Counted from the stretch's first letter, positions 16,211-26,954 are shown. The stretch: 64,000 nucleotides of DNA from an uncultured Bacteroidia bacterium (GCA_902792815.1 CADBAY010000010.1:1-64000), one strand, 5' to 3'. The notes: generated by a model from the sequence alone, not told the origin. Made by a program: numbers and translations.

Positions 16211-18160
16211 ATGGGAAAAATTATCGGAATCGATCTCGGCACCACTAATTCGTGCGTAGCCGTAATGGAAGGCAACCAGCCTACCGTAATCATTAACGAC
16301 GAAGGCGCCCGCACCACTCCGTCAGTGGTTGCGTTCACCGATGGCGGAGAGCGCAAAGTCGGCTCCCCTGCCAAGCGTCAGGCTATTACCAACCCTAAGA
16401 ACACTATCTTCAGTATCAAGCGTTTCATGGGCGAGACCTACGACCAGGTGGGCAAAGAAGTGGCCCGCGTACCTTACAATGTGGCCCGTGGAGACAACAA
16501 CACTCCCCGCGTGGACATCAGCGGACGTCTGTACAGCCCTCAGGAAATATCCGCAATCATTCTCCAGAAGATGAAGAAGACCGCGGAAGATTATCTCCGT
16601 CAGCCTGTTACCGAGGCGGTCATTACCGTTCCCGCATACTTCTCCGACAGCCAGCGCCAGGCCACCAAGGAGGCCGGCAAGATTGCAGGCCTCGATGTGA
16701 AGCGTATCATCAACGAGCCTACCGCAGCCGCTCTTGCATATGGTCTTGACAAGAAGAACAAGAATATGAAAGTGGCCGTTTACGACCTCGGCGGCGGCAC
16801 CTTCGATATCTCCATCCTGGAGCTCGGCGACGGTGTGTTCGAGGTACGTTCCACCAACGGCGACACCCATCTGGGAGGCGACGATTTCGACCAGGCCATC
16901 ATCGACTGGCTCGCCGGCGAATTTGCTTCCGAGAACGGCGGAATGGACCTCAAGAGAGATCCTATGGCCCTCCAGAGGCTTAAGGAAGCTGCCGAAAAGG
17001 CAAAGATCGAACTTTCCAACGCTGCCAGCGCAGAAATCAACCTGCCTTACATCACCGCAGTTGACGGTATGCCCAAGCACCTTGTGAAGACCCTCAGCAG
17101 GGCCAAGTTTGAGATGCTTTGCGACGACCTGTTCCGCCGCAGCATCGAGCCTTGCCGCAAGGCACTCGAAGATGCAAAGCTTAGCGCATCGCAGATCGAC
17201 GAAGTTCTGCTCGTGGGCGGTTCGACCCGTATCCCCAAGGTACAGCAGATGGTAAAGGAATTCTTCGGCAAGGAGCCCAACAAGAGCGTCAACCCCGACG
17301 AGGTCGTGGCTATCGGCGCAGCTATCCAGGGCGGTGTTCTTACCGGTGATGTGAAAGACGTTCTGCTGCTTGACGTTACTCCTCTTTCGCTGGGTATCGA
17401 GACCCTTGGCGGAGTGATGACCAAGCTCATCGAGTCCAACACCACCATTCCTGCCAAGAAGAGCCAGGTGTTCAGCACCGCGGCCGACAACCAGCCCAGC
17501 GTGGAAATCCGCGTGCTCCAGGGCGAGCGTCCTATGGCCAAGGATAACAAGCAGATAGGCGTGTTCCACCTCGACGGCATAGCTCCCGCACCCCGCGGCA
17601 TACCTCAGATTGAGGTTAGCTTCGACATCGACGCCAACGGTATCCTGAGCGTATCGGCACGCGACAAAGCCACCGGCAAGGAGCAGAGCATACGTATCGA
17701 AGCCTCCAGCGGCCTGAGCGATGCTGAGATCCAGCGCATGCGTGACGAGGCCAAGGCCAACGAGGAGGCCGACAAGGCCGAGAAGGAAAAGGTCGACAAG
17801 ATCAACAACGCCGACGCCATGGTATTCCAGACCGAGAAGAACCTCAAGGAGTACGGCGACAAGATTCCTGCCGATAAGAAGACTGCTATCGAGAGTGCTT
17901 GCAGCGAGCTCAAGAAGGCTGTCGAGGCCAAGGACCTCAACGCTATCGAGCGCTACAACAGCGAGCTTGAGGCAGCATGGCACGCCGCTTCAGAAGATAT
18001 GGCTAAGGCTGCCCAGGGCGGCGCCCAGGGCCCTCAAGGCGGCGGTTTCAACCCCGGTGACGGCGGCTTCAACCCCGGCGGCTTCGGCGGCGGTCCTCAG
18101 GGAGGCCCTCAGGGCGGTCCCGGCCCCGACTACGGCAACGGCCAGCCCGACGAGCAATAA
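16211..18160 (+). CDS. dnaK: Hsp70 chaperone DnaK
   Basis: 649 residues from the ATG at 16211, preceded by AAAGGA about 9 bases upstream. An in-frame ATG at 16181 would add ten residues before the invariant start [19 protein letters not shown], so I reject it. The ATPase domain has [12 protein letters not shown] and [14 protein letters not shown]; the substrate domain follows from about residue 390 ([14 protein letters not shown]). The last 45 or so residues are a Gly/Gln/Pro-rich tail with repeated GGFNPG and GPQGG ending QPDEQ, not the usual acidic EEVD/FEEVK-type end. It folds and refolds cytosolic proteins with DnaJ and GrpE, neither of which is nearby. Confidence 0.97.
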   Translation: MGKIIGIDLGTTNSCVAVMEGNQPTVIINDEGARTTPSVVAFTDGGERKVGSPAKRQAITNPKNTIFSIKRFMGETYDQVGKEVARVPYNVARGDNNTPRVDISGRLYSPQEISAIILQKMKKTAEDYLRQPVTEAVITVPAYFSDSQRQATKEAGKIAGLDVKRIINEPTAAALAYGLDKKNKNMKVAVYDLGGGTFDISILELGDGVFEVRSTNGDTHLGGDDFDQAIIDWLAGEFASENGGMDLKRDPMALQRLKEAAEKAKIELSNAASAEINLPYITAVDGMPKHLVKTLSRAKFEMLCDDLFRRSIEPCRKALEDAKLSASQIDEVLLVGGSTRIPKVQQMVKEFFGKEPNKSVNPDEVVAIGAAIQGGVLTGDVKDVLLLDVTPLSLGIETLGGVMTKLIESNTTIPAKKSQVFSTAADNQPSVEIRVLQGERPMAKDNKQIGVFHLDGIAPAPRGIPQIEVSFDIDANGILSVSARDKATGKEQSIRIEASSGLSDAEIQRMRDEAKANEEADKAEKEKVDKINNADAMVFQTEKNLKEYGDKIPADKKTAIESACSELKKAVEAKDLNAIERYNSELEAAWHAASEDMAKAAQGGAQGPQGGGFNPGDGGFNPGGFGGGPQGGPQGGPGPDYGNGQPDEQ

Positions 18161-18184
18161 AAGCACTATATCTACACTCCCGAA

Positions 18185-18216
18185 CGGAGCCCGGCTAATC
18201 CCGGACTCCGTTTTTT
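18185..18216 (+). terminator. dnaK terminator
   Basis: Stem CGGAG-c-CCGG / CCGG-a-CTCCG (18185-18194 and 18201-18210) with one mismatch, followed by six T residues at 18211-18216. Confidence 0.85.
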
Positions 18217-18347
18217 ATCCCCCCGCCCGCAGCTGGCAGCCTGCTGGCAAAAGGCCGTGTGCAGGAAGGCCCAAGGGCGGAGAGGCAGCCCGCCGCCGAC
18301 AGACAAGGGCCCAGACAAGAGAGAGGCGAAAGCCGGAGCGAGCGGAG
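18217..18347. repeat. GC-rich intergenic stretch carrying a dispersed repeat
   Basis: About 130 bp without a gene. The part around 18267-18306 (GGCGGAGAGGCAGCCCGCC and the following CCGACAGACA) closely matches 51747-51785 in the large repeat field. The last 13 or so codons of the AraC-like gene border this stretch and may derive from it. Confidence 0.6.
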
Positions 18348-19331
18348 TTACGAGCGGCCTGCGGCGGAAGGCAGGCGGCTGGCCTTAAGAGAGCGGGAGT
18401 ATTCGCTGGGAGTCATACGCTCGTTGAGCTTGAAAGCCATATTGAACGATACAACCGTATGGAACCCGCACATCTGCGACAACTCTGTCATCCGCAGGCC
18501 GGAATCTTTCTTCAACAACTCCACCGCATATTTAATACGGTAGTAATTAACGAGCTGATTAAAGTTACGCCCGGAATGGAAATTAATCGAACGAGAAAGA
18601 TACATGCGGTTGGTATGAGTCATTCTCGCCAGATCCTCCACGGCAAAATCGTCCTGAAGATATGGCTTTTTGGTCTCCATAATACGCACCACATCGTTAA
18701 ACAACTCCGCCGAACGGGAATCGGAATCAACATACTGCACCGGCGACTTAAATCCGGCCCCCTTCTGCCCGCGGCGTATCTGCTCCTCCTTCTGCACGCT
18801 GATAATCAAAGTGGTACGCGTATAAACCCGGTAATACTCCAGCACATACAGCACCGACAGCAGCCCCAGGCAAATCCGCGAGCCAATCGCCCAACTCCCC
18901 GACACAAACACCCAGGTTCCGGCGAACATAAACACACAGGTATGGAACAGCGCCGCATACTCCTCGACACCTGCCCACACCGCCGAACTGTGGAACAGTG
19001 GCAGTACATCTTTCAAGCGCTTACGCGTGTGCCACAAAACAAAAACAAGCAGAATCAACCCGCTCACCGGAACTGGAGCCCAAAGAGGCAAAGGAAGCAA
19101 CCTGAGCGGGACAAACAACGCCAGAGAAACCACCTGCGCAATCAGCGGCGCTTTAACCCCCGACTTGGAGCAAGGATAAAGCATCAGCAGATGCAGAGCG
19201 CAATACAGGTCAACACACAAACGGGGGCACAAATCCCCCTCCCCAAACAGGACATCAAGCAGCGAGAGCAACACCCCGGAGGCAATCGAAAAAATCCGCA
19301 GAGTCCTGTGAACACATATTTTTAGTTTCAT
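18348..19331 (-). CDS. AraC-family transcriptional regulator with N-terminal membrane domain
   Basis: 327 residues. The first 185 or so residues contain about six hydrophobic segments (for example LIAQVVSLALFVPLRLL, GLILLVFVLWH and ICLGLLSVLYVL). The last 100 carry the two-helix-turn-helix AraC module: FAVEDLARMTHTNRMYLSR, then MTELSQMCGFHTVVSFNMAF with the conserved C-terminal MTPSEYSRSL. It is likely a membrane-anchored one-component regulator. The target is unknown; nothing adjacent is obviously controlled. Its start lies 8 nt after a TATTTTTG box. The final residues KASRLPSAAGRS look like run-on into the GC-rich repeat region. Confidence 0.8.
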   Translation of the reverse strand: MKLKICVHRTLRIFSIASGVLLSLLDVLFGEGDLCPRLCVDLYCALHLLMLYPCSKSGVKAPLIAQVVSLALFVPLRLLPLPLWAPVPVSGLILLVFVLWHTRKRLKDVLPLFHSSAVWAGVEEYAALFHTCVFMFAGTWVFVSGSWAIGSRICLGLLSVLYVLEYYRVYTRTTLIISVQKEEQIRRGQKGAGFKSPVQYVDSDSRSAELFNDVVRIMETKKPYLQDDFAVEDLARMTHTNRMYLSRSINFHSGRNFNQLVNYYRIKYAVELLKKDSGLRMTELSQMCGFHTVVSFNMAFKLNERMTPSEYSRSLKASRLPSAAGRS

Positions 19332-19339
19332 AGCGAGAC

Positions 19340-19347
19340 CAAAAATA
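19340..19347 (-). promoter_or_regulatory. -7 box for the AraC-like gene
   Basis: TATTTTTG on the minus strand, 8 nt before the ATG at 19331. Confidence 0.5.
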
Positions 19348-19397
19348 TATATTCACCACAACTATGCGGTAGTCAGATAAGGGGTATTTTTAAGAGT

Positions 19398-20360
19398 TTA
19401 CGATTCTTTCGGTAAATCTTTTTTTACCTTGATCTTTTCCTTGATTTCCTCGAACCCCTTGCCATATACGCCGGTCACTGAAGACACCGACAGGAAGGCA
19501 TTGGGATCGATACTCTTGACAAGTCTCAAAAGCAGGCTGAGGTCGGATTTGCGGGTAAGGACCATGAGCACTTCGGTACTCTGCTGCGTGTACCAGCCCT
19601 TTCCGTCAAGCACGGTAACACCGCGGTGAAGGTTATGCGTAATCCCGTCGGCGATTTCGGAATACTTGCTGGACAAGATGAACAGCTGCACCGACTGGCG
19701 CGAACCGGACAGATACATATCTATAACGGTACTGTTCACCACCACCAGTATGAAACCATACACAACCGTAGTGATCTTTTCTGTCCAGGGAAGCAGCTGC
19801 CCCTCGGCCGAATAAGACGGAACCAACATGGAGGACAGGATGATGACCACATCCATCCACATAATCATACGGCCGGGCGAAACATTACGGTACTTATTGA
19901 CTATCAACGCAATAATATCCGTTCCTCCGGTACTTCCGCCTTGCGACATGGTCATTCCTATACCCACGCCCACAAGAATGCCGCCCATGATGGTACTCAT
20001 CAACTTGCCGTTATCCACGGCCAGGGTCTGGCAAATCTCATGAGGGATGAGCCCCTGAAGAGCATTCAGGCCGACAGAGGCCAGAATCACGGCGAACACC
20101 GTCTTGCCTCCGAAACTCTTGCCGAGTATGAACAATGCCACGATGAGCAGTACGGCATTAACGAAGAAGTAGGTAGTACCAATCTTGATGAAGCCCTTGG
20201 TAGCATACTGCACTATTGCAGCCACACCGGACACTCCACCGCCCACCAGGTTGTTGGGGATGAGGAAGAGGTTCCAACCCGTCACATACAGGAGTATACC
20301 CAGCGCTATGAGCGCGTACTCCTTGACAACAATCCATACATTTTTTTTAGTCTGCGGCAT
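19398..20360 (-). CDS. YitT family membrane protein, distal copy
   Basis: 320 residues. Five or six transmembrane segments (YALIALGILLYVTGWNLF, then LVGGGVSGVAAIVQYA and [19 protein letters not shown]) followed by a cytoplasmic DUF2179 domain from about residue 225 (GVTVLDGKGWYTQQSTEVLMV and SIDPNAFLSVS). The GGSTGGTDI motif is shared by both tandem copies. YitT proteins are widespread and have no settled transport substrate. It overlaps the proximal copy by 14 bp and ends the leuS operon. An AT-rich stretch of 66 bp separates it from the AraC gene; I see no clear terminator there. Confidence 0.85.
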   Translation of the reverse strand: MPQTKKNVWIVVKEYALIALGILLYVTGWNLFLIPNNLVGGGVSGVAAIVQYATKGFIKIGTTYFFVNAVLLIVALFILGKSFGGKTVFAVILASVGLNALQGLIPHEICQTLAVDNGKLMSTIMGGILVGVGIGMTMSQGGSTGGTDIIALIVNKYRNVSPGRMIMWMDVVIILSSMLVPSYSAEGQLLPWTEKITTVVYGFILVVVNSTVIDMYLSGSRQSVQLFILSSKYSEIADGITHNLHRGVTVLDGKGWYTQQSTEVLMVLTRKSDLSLLLRLVKSIDPNAFLSVSSVTGVYGKGFEEIKEKIKVKKDLPKES

Positions 20361-21276
20361 TTTTCTTTCGACTTGTTTTAATTCCGGTTTTTATCTCGTC
20401 AAAGCCCTCGCCATACACGTTGTGGGTAGGCGACACCGACATAAAGGCCTTAGGATCGATCTCCTTGATAACCTTGGACAGGGCGGGAAATTCCTTCTGG
20501 CTGATAAGAATCACAAGCACGTTCTTGTCGTTCTTCGTGTACCAGCCCATCGCCTTGAGCACGGTGACTCCCCTCTCCATCTTGTGTACTATATGGTCGG
20601 CAATCTGCTCATATTTCTCAGAGAACACCATAAGCTGGTAAGACGACCTGTTACCGCCCACCACCAGATCGATGATCATCATAAAGGTCACTATCTCCAC
20701 AAGACCGTAGCAAGCGTCGGCAAACACCTTGTCAGGGAGCAGGAGCAGGAGCGAGACCACCACGAAATCGAGCACGAAGAACGCGGTGCTGAGCGACACG
20801 GGCCAGTATTTGTTGATCATCAGGGCCACGATATCCGTACCTCCAGTACTGCCGCCGTAGCGTATCACCAGCCCGATTCCGACCGCCTCCAGCACACCGG
20901 CGATAACCGGAATCAGCAGGGTCTCGTGGACGAAAAAGAACTCGCCGGGTATGCAATGCATGAAGGTCAGGCCCGACACGATCTGCATGGCAAGCGACGA
21001 CATGGCTATACAGTACAAGGTCTTGGCGCCGAAACCTATACCCATGGCAATAACGGCAACCAGTATAAGCAATACATTGATGACAATGTAAGAATACTGG
21101 GCCTGGATTACGCCTACCGTGGCATACTGGATAACGGTGCAAAGACCCATCAGCCCGCCGGCCGACATGCCGTTAGGTATCATGAAGCACTCCCAACTGA
21201 TGGCGAAAATAAAGCACGCCACAGTCAGCGCCAAGTACTCCCAGATGAGCTTTAAGACTTTCTTACTCTTTGTCAT
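20347..21276 (-). CDS. YitT family membrane protein, proximal copy
   Basis: 309 residues with the same plan as its neighbour: membrane part with [18 protein letters not shown], then the DUF2179 domain ([20 protein letters not shown] and [25 protein letters not shown]). The two copies probably arose by tandem duplication and may form a heteromer. The start overlaps the leuS stop by 4 bp, so it is translated from the leuS message. Confidence 0.85.
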   Translation of the reverse strand: MTKSKKVLKLIWEYLALTVACFIFAISWECFMIPNGMSAGGLMGLCTVIQYATVGVIQAQYSYIVINVLLILVAVIAMGIGFGAKTLYCIAMSSLAMQIVSGLTFMHCIPGEFFFVHETLLIPVIAGVLEAVGIGLVIRYGGSTGGTDIVALMINKYWPVSLSTAFFVLDFVVVSLLLLLPDKVFADACYGLVEIVTFMMIIDLVVGGNRSSYQLMVFSEKYEQIADHIVHKMERGVTVLKAMGWYTKNDKNVLVILISQKEFPALSKVIKEIDPKAFMSVSPTHNVYGEGFDEIKTGIKTSRKKNAAD

Positions 21277-24002
21277 TTCACAACGATGTTCACGATGCGT
21301 CCGGGGACTACGATAACCTTGACTATCTTCTGTTCCCCTACATATTTAGGAGTCTGTTCGGCAGCGCGCACGGCCTCTTCCACCTGAGCGGGCGAGAAAG
21401 AACGCGGCAGATCGACGGTAAAGCGCATCTTGCCGTTGAACTGCACGGGATAAGTCACATTGTCCTCGGCAGCATAGGCGGCGATGAATTCAGGGAAACG
21501 GGCGTCAAACACTGATCCGCTGTTGCCGAGCCTCTCCCAAAGCTCCTCGGCGATATGGGGAGCGAAGGGACACAGAAGCACTACCAACGGCTCAAGGATG
21601 GCCCTCTTGCTGCACTTAAGCGCCGTCAAGTCGTTTACGGCAATCATAAAGGCGCTGATGGTAGTATTGTAGGAGAAGCTCTCTATGTCTTCCTGCTCCT
21701 TGCCGATGAGCTTGTGAAGCACCTTAAGCTCTTCAGCGGAAGGTTCCTCGTCGTTTACCAGCCACTCATCTTTGAAGTAGAACAGGCGCCAGAACTTCTT
21801 GAGGAAACGGTTCACGCCGTCGATACCCTTGGTGTCCCAGGGCTTGCTCTGCTCAACAGGGCCCAGGAACATCTCGTAAAGGCGCAGAGTATCAGCGCCA
21901 TAGGTATCGCAGATAAGGTCCGGATTGACCACGTTGAACATCGACTTGCTCATCTTCTCGATGGCCCAGCCGCAGCGGTATTCGCCGTCTTCGAGCACAA
22001 ACTCGGCGTCGGCGAACTCGGGCCTCCAGGCACGGAACGCCTCAAGGTCGAGCTTGTCGTTGTAAACGATATTCACGTCCACATGGATCTCCGTGGTTTC
22101 GTACTGGTCTTTGAGCCCGGCGGACACGAAAGTGTTGGTGCCTACGATACGGTATACAAAGCTAGAGCGTCCCTGTATCATACCCTGGTTGACCAGCTTG
22201 CGGAAAGGCTCATCCTCGCACACATAGCCAAGGTCGTAGAGGAACTTGTTCCAGAACCGGGAGTAGATAAGGTGGCCGGTAGCGTGTTCGGTGCCGCCCA
22301 CATACAGATCGACGGAGCGCCAGTATTCATTCGCACTGCGCGACACCAGCGCCGAGTCGTTCTGAGGGTCCATATAGCGCAGATAATATGCGCTCGATCC
22401 GGCAAAGCCGGGCATGGTGGACGTCTCGAGCGGCCAGCCCTTGTAGGTCCAGTTCTCGGCGCGCGAAAGCGGAGCCTCGCCGGTAGGCTTATACGAGCTG
22501 ATTTCAGGCAAAGTGAGAGGCAGGTCCTCCTCGGCTACAGGGCAAGGAATACCGTCCTTATAATAGATGGGGAAAGGCTCCCCCCAATAACGCTGGCGTG
22601 AGAAGATTGCATCACGAAGGCGCCAGTTGGTCTTGCGGCGCCCCAGCCCGTGCTCTTCCACATATACCTTTGCAGCCTCTATGGCGTCCTTGACATCCAT
22701 CCCGTCCAGGAAACCGGAATTGCACATACGGCCCTCCTTGGCGTCGAACGACTCTTCCGATACGTCGCAGCCCTCGATGATAGGCACGATGGGAAGGTTG
22801 AACTTGCGGGCGAATGCGTAGTCACGGCTGTCGTGCGCCGGCACTGCCATAATGGCGCCCGTGCCGTAACCGGAGAGCACATACTCCGAAATCCACACAG
22901 GGATCTTCTGTCCGGTAAGAGGATTGATGCCGTAAGCTCCTGAAAATACTCCGGTTACGCTCTTGCCGCCGGCAATCCTCTCGCGCTCGGTCTTCTTCTT
23001 GACTTCCTGCAGGTATGCCTCGACCTCGGCCTTGCGGTCGGCAGAAGTAAGTTCCTCTACCAGCTCGCTCTCGGGAGCCAGAACCATAAAGGTCACGCCG
23101 AAGATAGTATCTACCCTGGTCGTAAATATGGTTATGGGCTTCACCCTGCCGTCGCATTCGGTGTTGAACACCACCTCGGTACCGTCAGAGCGGCCTATCC
23201 AGTTGCGCTGCATCTCCTTGAGCGAATCGCTCCAGTCAAGGCTGTCAAGAGACGCAAGCAGGCGCGGAGCGTAAGCCGAAACGCGCAGCTGCCACTGGGT
23301 CATCTTTTTCTGCTCCACAGGGAAGCCTCCGCGCACCGACAAGCCGTCCTTGACCTCGTCGTTGGCCAGGACAGTGCCCAGGCCCTCGCACCAGTTAACG
23401 GATGTTTCGCCCTGATAGGCAATACGATAGCGCATCAGGATGTCGGATTTTTCCTTTTCCGAAGCGGCGGCCCAGACCTCAGGAGTGACATCTTCGTACC
23501 CTTCGGTCTCGAACTTGGCTATGAGTTCCTCTATGGGACGGGCCTTGTCGGCGGCCGGATCATACCAGCTGCCGAACATCTTGAGAAATGCCCACTGGGT
23601 CCACTTATAGAACTTCGGATCGCAAGTGCGAACCTCCCTGTCCCAGTCGTAAGAAAAGCCTATCCTGTCGAGCTGGCTGCGGTAACGGGCGATATTGTCG
23701 GTTGTGGTCTTCTCGGGGTGCTGGCCGGTCTGGATAGCATACTGCTCAGCCGGAAGCCCGAAGGCATCGTACCCCATAGGATGCAGCACATTGAATCCTT
23801 TGAGACGCTTGTAGCGCGAATAAATGTCGCTTGCTATATATCCGAGCGGATGTCCGACGTGAAGTCCCGCTCCGGAAGGATACGGGAACATATCCAGCAC
23901 ATAATACTTCGGCCTGGAGGGATCCTCCACAGCCTTAAAGGTTTTGTTGGCGGCCCAATAAGCCTGCCACTTACTCTCAACCGACTTAAAATCGTACTCC
24001 AT
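21273..24002 (-). CDS. leuS: leucyl-tRNA synthetase
   Basis: 909 residues. Class I signatures are present: HVGHPLGY near residue 48 and [14 protein letters not shown] in the C-terminal third. The CP1 editing insertion carries [15 protein letters not shown], where the editing-site Thr-rich and Asp residues sit. It charges tRNA-Leu with leucine in the cytoplasm. It lies 6 bp after the M28-like gene and overlaps the following YitT gene by 4 bp, so an essential translation gene is embedded in an operon of envelope proteins. Confidence 0.97.
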   Translation of the reverse strand: MEYDFKSVESKWQAYWAANKTFKAVEDPSRPKYYVLDMFPYPSGAGLHVGHPLGYIASDIYSRYKRLKGFNVLHPMGYDAFGLPAEQYAIQTGQHPEKTTTDNIARYRSQLDRIGFSYDWDREVRTCDPKFYKWTQWAFLKMFGSWYDPAADKARPIEELIAKFETEGYEDVTPEVWAAASEKEKSDILMRYRIAYQGETSVNWCEGLGTVLANDEVKDGLSVRGGFPVEQKKMTQWQLRVSAYAPRLLASLDSLDWSDSLKEMQRNWIGRSDGTEVVFNTECDGRVKPITIFTTRVDTIFGVTFMVLAPESELVEELTSADRKAEVEAYLQEVKKKTERERIAGGKSVTGVFSGAYGINPLTGQKIPVWISEYVLSGYGTGAIMAVPAHDSRDYAFARKFNLPIVPIIEGCDVSEESFDAKEGRMCNSGFLDGMDVKDAIEAAKVYVEEHGLGRRKTNWRLRDAIFSRQRYWGEPFPIYYKDGIPCPVAEEDLPLTLPEISSYKPTGEAPLSRAENWTYKGWPLETSTMPGFAGSSAYYLRYMDPQNDSALVSRSANEYWRSVDLYVGGTEHATGHLIYSRFWNKFLYDLGYVCEDEPFRKLVNQGMIQGRSSFVYRIVGTNTFVSAGLKDQYETTEIHVDVNIVYNDKLDLEAFRAWRPEFADAEFVLEDGEYRCGWAIEKMSKSMFNVVNPDLICDTYGADTLRLYEMFLGPVEQSKPWDTKGIDGVNRFLKKFWRLFYFKDEWLVNDEEPSAEELKVLHKLIGKEQEDIESFSYNTTISAFMIAVNDLTALKCSKRAILEPLVVLLCPFAPHIAEELWERLGNSGSVFDARFPEFIAAYAAEDNVTYPVQFNGKMRFTVDLPRSFSPAQVEEAVRAAEQTPKYVGEQKIVKVIVVPGRIVNIVVK

Positions 24003-24008
24003 ATAGTT

Positions 24009-25331
24009 TTACTTTTTCTTTTCCAGACGGAACTCCACATTGAGTGATATTTCCGACTTGACCTTCTGGCCTCTCACCTTGCCTGGTTTCCAGTCAGGCG
24101 AGGCCTTGATGACCCTCAGAGCCTCCGCCTCAAGCAACGGGTGGCTGCTCTTTTCGGCCTTGACTTCGGTCACGCGGCCTTTCTCGTCAATTATGAAATC
24201 CACCAGCACACGGCCCTGGATGCCCTGCTCCACGGCCTCCTTAGGATATCTCAGATATACATACACCCACTTCTTGAGGAACAGCGCCGGATCGGAGCTG
24301 CCCAGGAAGCTGGGCTTAACATCACATTCATAATAAGGCACGGCTCCGTGACGGCCGGTCAGATACAGCTCCCTCGCTGCCTCGGAAGGGTCGAAATCAG
24401 GCTTGGCGCCGCAGGAAAGGGATACAACGTAATTGTAAATGTATTCCAACTCCCGCTCCATCGAATCGTACTCCAGCACCGAAGGGGTGTCCCTGGGGCT
24501 GTTGTACTCGGGGTACATCCCCGTGGTAAACATTGCGCAGGGTATCTTGCCGTCGTAGAACACGCGGTGGTCGGACGGGCAAGGCTCGGCTGCCACAAGA
24601 TTGGGAAGTACCGGCTGAAGCGTTGCCGAAAGGCTCGTTACAACCTTATTCAGGTCAGCATTGGAAGCCGTATAGACGTAGAAGCCTCCCGAGGCTGTGC
24701 CAAGCATATTCAGCTCCACAGCGGCGTCGATATCATCTTTGGCGCCGAACGAACGGTTGAGGAAATACCAGCTTCCCGCACCGTCCCTCAGCGACGCTCC
24801 GACAGCGAGCAGTATCACAGAACGGCCAAGCAGCACTTTGTTGGTCTGGAGGCGCGATGCAAGCTGCAGGAGCATGGCTAGCCCGGAAGCGTTGCCGTTG
24901 GCCCCGTAATAGGTGTGCATCACATTCTCGCCGTCCACGTTTACGCTGGCTGTACCAAGATTGTCCAGCCTGGCGCATACTACCACGTACTTATCTTTAA
25001 GCTTCTTGTCGTAGCCGGGAATGAATGCGGCCACATTGCGGGAGCGCAGCGTATCGGCGCTCTGCTGAATGCCGAAAAGGTCGCCGTCGCTTCCGTAGAG
25101 CAGGTCAACGCCCATTTCCTGGAAGCGTGAAGACATATAACGCGCCGCTTCAAGTTCACCTTCCGACCCGGCGGCACGGCCCTCCATAGCGGCCGAAGCA
25201 AGGTAACCCACATCGGCCTTCATCTCCCTAACAACTTCACTTTCGGTAAGTTCCGACCAAGGAGAATTCTTGTACTGGGCAGCGGCTGCCAAAGGCAGGA
25301 GCAGCAGAATAAAAACAGTCAGTCGTCTCAT
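24009..25331 (-). CDS. M28-like pseudopeptidase with TonB-type C-terminal domain
   Basis: 440 residues. Signal peptide ending AAAAQ, an M28 aminopeptidase-like domain (about 30-300) and a TonB C-terminal domain (about 335-436: GIQGRVLVDFIIDEKGRV). The fold markers remain, but most expected metal ligands do not: ARLDNLG has Arg 121 where the family has His, GANGNAS (143-149) replaces GADDNAS, GASLRDG replaces the Glu-Glu pair, and ELNML has Asn 208 for Asp. His 255 in PSDHRVFYDG is kept. So it is probably non-catalytic and serves as an envelope scaffold or transducer. It sits 3 bp after the SPOR gene and 6 bp before leuS. Confidence 0.72.
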   Translation of the reverse strand: MRRLTVFILLLLPLAAAAQYKNSPWSELTESEVVREMKADVGYLASAAMEGRAAGSEGELEAARYMSSRFQEMGVDLLYGSDGDLFGIQQSADTLRSRNVAAFIPGYDKKLKDKYVVVCARLDNLGTASVNVDGENVMHTYYGANGNASGLAMLLQLASRLQTNKVLLGRSVILLAVGASLRDGAGSWYFLNRSFGAKDDIDAAVELNMLGTASGGFYVYTASNADLNKVVTSLSATLQPVLPNLVAAEPCPSDHRVFYDGKIPCAMFTTGMYPEYNSPRDTPSVLEYDSMERELEYIYNYVVSLSCGAKPDFDPSEAARELYLTGRHGAVPYYECDVKPSFLGSSDPALFLKKWVYVYLRYPKEAVEQGIQGRVLVDFIIDEKGRVTEVKAEKSSHPLLEAEALRVIKASPDWKPGKVRGQKVKSEISLNVEFRLEKKK

Positions 25332-25334
25332 AAG

Positions 25335-25859
25335 CTATTCTTTTACAATAACCCAAGTCTCTTTTGATGCAAAGGGAAGACGTTTAACCTCCCGGAAAGC
25401 CTTCATAGCATCAGAAATAGTGCCACAAGGAGCTACAACCAGGATGTTCATACCGCTGCGGGTACGGGTAATGCGTGCGCGATAGCCTGCGGCCTCATAC
25501 TTGGAGGCCAGCTTACGAGCGTTACTGTCGTTGGCGAATACTCCTACCACCAGGCCCCATCGCGCATCCAGCCACGATTTGGGGATGCTTTTCACCTCGG
25601 ATGCCTTGCGCAGCTTGCCTACTTTGAGCAGGCTGTCCACAGCATGCAGCGAGTCTGCCTCGGCCTGCAGAGCCAGGCGGACAGAGTCACGGCGGGCGCG
25701 CTCGACAGAGTCGCGCCTCTGCTCAGCCAGCTCCAAACGGGCTTTCTTGGCGCTTATCCACGCTGAGTCGGGACGGCCCGCCATGTGACGGAAAAAGTCA
25801 CACGACTGCACCAGAGCAAGCGCGAGCAAAACTGCAACCAGGGTAGGAACTTTATTCAT
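25335..25859 (-). CDS. SPOR-domain lipoprotein
   Basis: 174 residues from the ATG at 25859; the longer TTG start at 25868 would overlap the promoter box. Lipobox VQSC with Cys 20. The middle is a charged coiled-coil-like stretch rich in Arg/Glu/Ala (about 35-85). The C-terminal SPOR domain (about 100-172) reads RWGLVVGVFANDSNARKLA and then ILVVAPCGTISDAMKAFREV. SPOR domains bind peptidoglycan stripped of side peptides, often at division sites. First gene of the operon with the M28-like gene, leuS and both YitT genes. Confidence 0.82.
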   Translation of the reverse strand: MNKVPTLVAVLLALALVQSCDFFRHMAGRPDSAWISAKKARLELAEQRRDSVERARRDSVRLALQAEADSLHAVDSLLKVGKLRKASEVKSIPKSWLDARWGLVVGVFANDSNARKLASKYEAAGYRARITRTRSGMNILVVAPCGTISDAMKAFREVKRLPFASKETWVIVKE

Positions 25860-25865
25860 AAAACG

Positions 25866-25873
25866 CAAAGTTA
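25866..25873 (-). promoter_or_regulatory. -7 box for the SPOR-leuS-yitT operon
   Basis: TAACTTTG on the minus strand, 6 nt before the ATG at 25859. It predicts a leaderless start for the operon's first gene. Confidence 0.55.
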
Positions 25874-25884
25874 AATAAAAATCT

Positions 25885-25892
25885 TATATTTG
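25885..25892 (+). promoter_or_regulatory. -7 box candidate for the CapA-like gene
   Basis: TATATTTG at 25885-25892, only 3 nt before the preferred GTG start at 25896. That is closer than in other genes here, so either the start or the box assignment may be off. Confidence 0.4.
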
Positions 25893-25895
25893 CGA

Positions 25896-26954
25896 GTGCG
25901 AAAAACGATAATCATACTGACCGCAATACTGCTGGGATGCCCTTTCGCCCACTGCCAGTACATCTACAAACTGCCTCCGCCTCAGGCACTTTACGCTCCT
26001 TGTGATACCGCCACGCTCTTCATAATCGGAGACGTGATGATGCATTCCAAGCAGCTCGGCTACGACCATAATACTTTCCTCCAATACATCCGTCCCCGCA
26101 TGCAGGAGGCCGATTTCTGCATAGCCAACATGGAATTTCCGCTGGGCGGTCCGCCGTACACCGGATACCCCGCCTTCTCGACCCCCGACTGGTATGCGGA
26201 ATACCTTGCCCAATGCGGTGCCGACGTGTTCCTCGTCGCCAACAACCACGTGCTCGACAGGGGCCTTGCCGGACTGCGCCGCACCATCAAGGTTTACGAC
26301 TCCATGTGCGACTCCCACGGCATACGCTACACCGGAATAGGCGACGAGCCGCTGATCATACGCCGAAGGGGCCTCACGGTGGCCCTTGTCAACTTCACCT
26401 ACGGCACCAACACCGGTCCCGAGACGTCAAAACCCGACGTGCTGAGAATGCGCCGCGACGATGTGGCCAGATCCATCAGCAAGGCAAAAGAAGCCGGAGC
26501 CGACTTTATAGTGGCGCTCCCCCATTGGGGCACGGAATACTCCCTCAGGCACGACCAAAGCCAGGAATCGTGGGCTCGCTGGCTGGTCGCTCAAGGCTGC
26601 TGCGCCGTAGTGGGCAGCCATCCGCACGTAGTACAGGACACGACGCACATCGCCGGCGTACCTGTAATCTACTCCCTCGGAAACGCCATTTCGAATATGA
26701 GCGCCGAGAACACCAGGCTCGAGCTTGCAGTGACCCTGCGCTTCATTTACGACCGTAACAGCCAGGTCAAAACCATGCTGGAGCCGCAGCTCGACTTTAT
26801 GTGGTGCACCCTTCCGGAGCGCCTCACCGCAAGCTATGCCACAATATTCGTAGATGAATGGAAGGAGCGGCGCGGCGAGTGGATCGAGCCCGCCGACTTC
26901 GACAACATGATGGCAACTCTCAAACGGGTCAAATCAGCCACAGGCATTAAATAA
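25896..26954 (+). CDS. CapA-family metallophosphatase-like protein
   Basis: 352 residues from GTG 25896; a TTG at 25890 is the alternative. An N-terminal signal peptide (about 1-21) precedes a CapA/PgsA fold: IIGDVMMHSKQL, IANMEFPLGGPP, VANNHVLDRGLAGL, ALPHWGTEYSL and GSHPHVVQDTTHI. These Asp, Asn and His clusters are the two-metal site of calcineurin-like phosphoesterases. CapA proteins are linked to poly-gamma-glutamate or capsule synthesis in some bacteria, but many stand alone, as here, with no partner genes. Exported; substrate unknown. Confidence 0.82.
   Translation: MRKTIIILTAILLGCPFAHCQYIYKLPPPQALYAPCDTATLFIIGDVMMHSKQLGYDHNTFLQYIRPRMQEADFCIANMEFPLGGPPYTGYPAFSTPDWYAEYLAQCGADVFLVANNHVLDRGLAGLRRTIKVYDSMCDSHGIRYTGIGDEPLIIRRRGLTVALVNFTYGTNTGPETSKPDVLRMRRDDVARSISKAKEAGADFIVALPHWGTEYSLRHDQSQESWARWLVAQGCCAVVGSHPHVVQDTTHIAGVPVIYSLGNAISNMSAENTRLELAVTLRFIYDRNSQVKTMLEPQLDFMWCTLPERLTASYATIFVDEWKERRGEWIEPADFDNMMATLKRVKSATGIK

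Noticed and set aside
19398..21276. Two YitT genes as one gene split by a frameshift
   Set aside because: Each has a full membrane part and its own DUF2179 domain; they are tandem paralogues.
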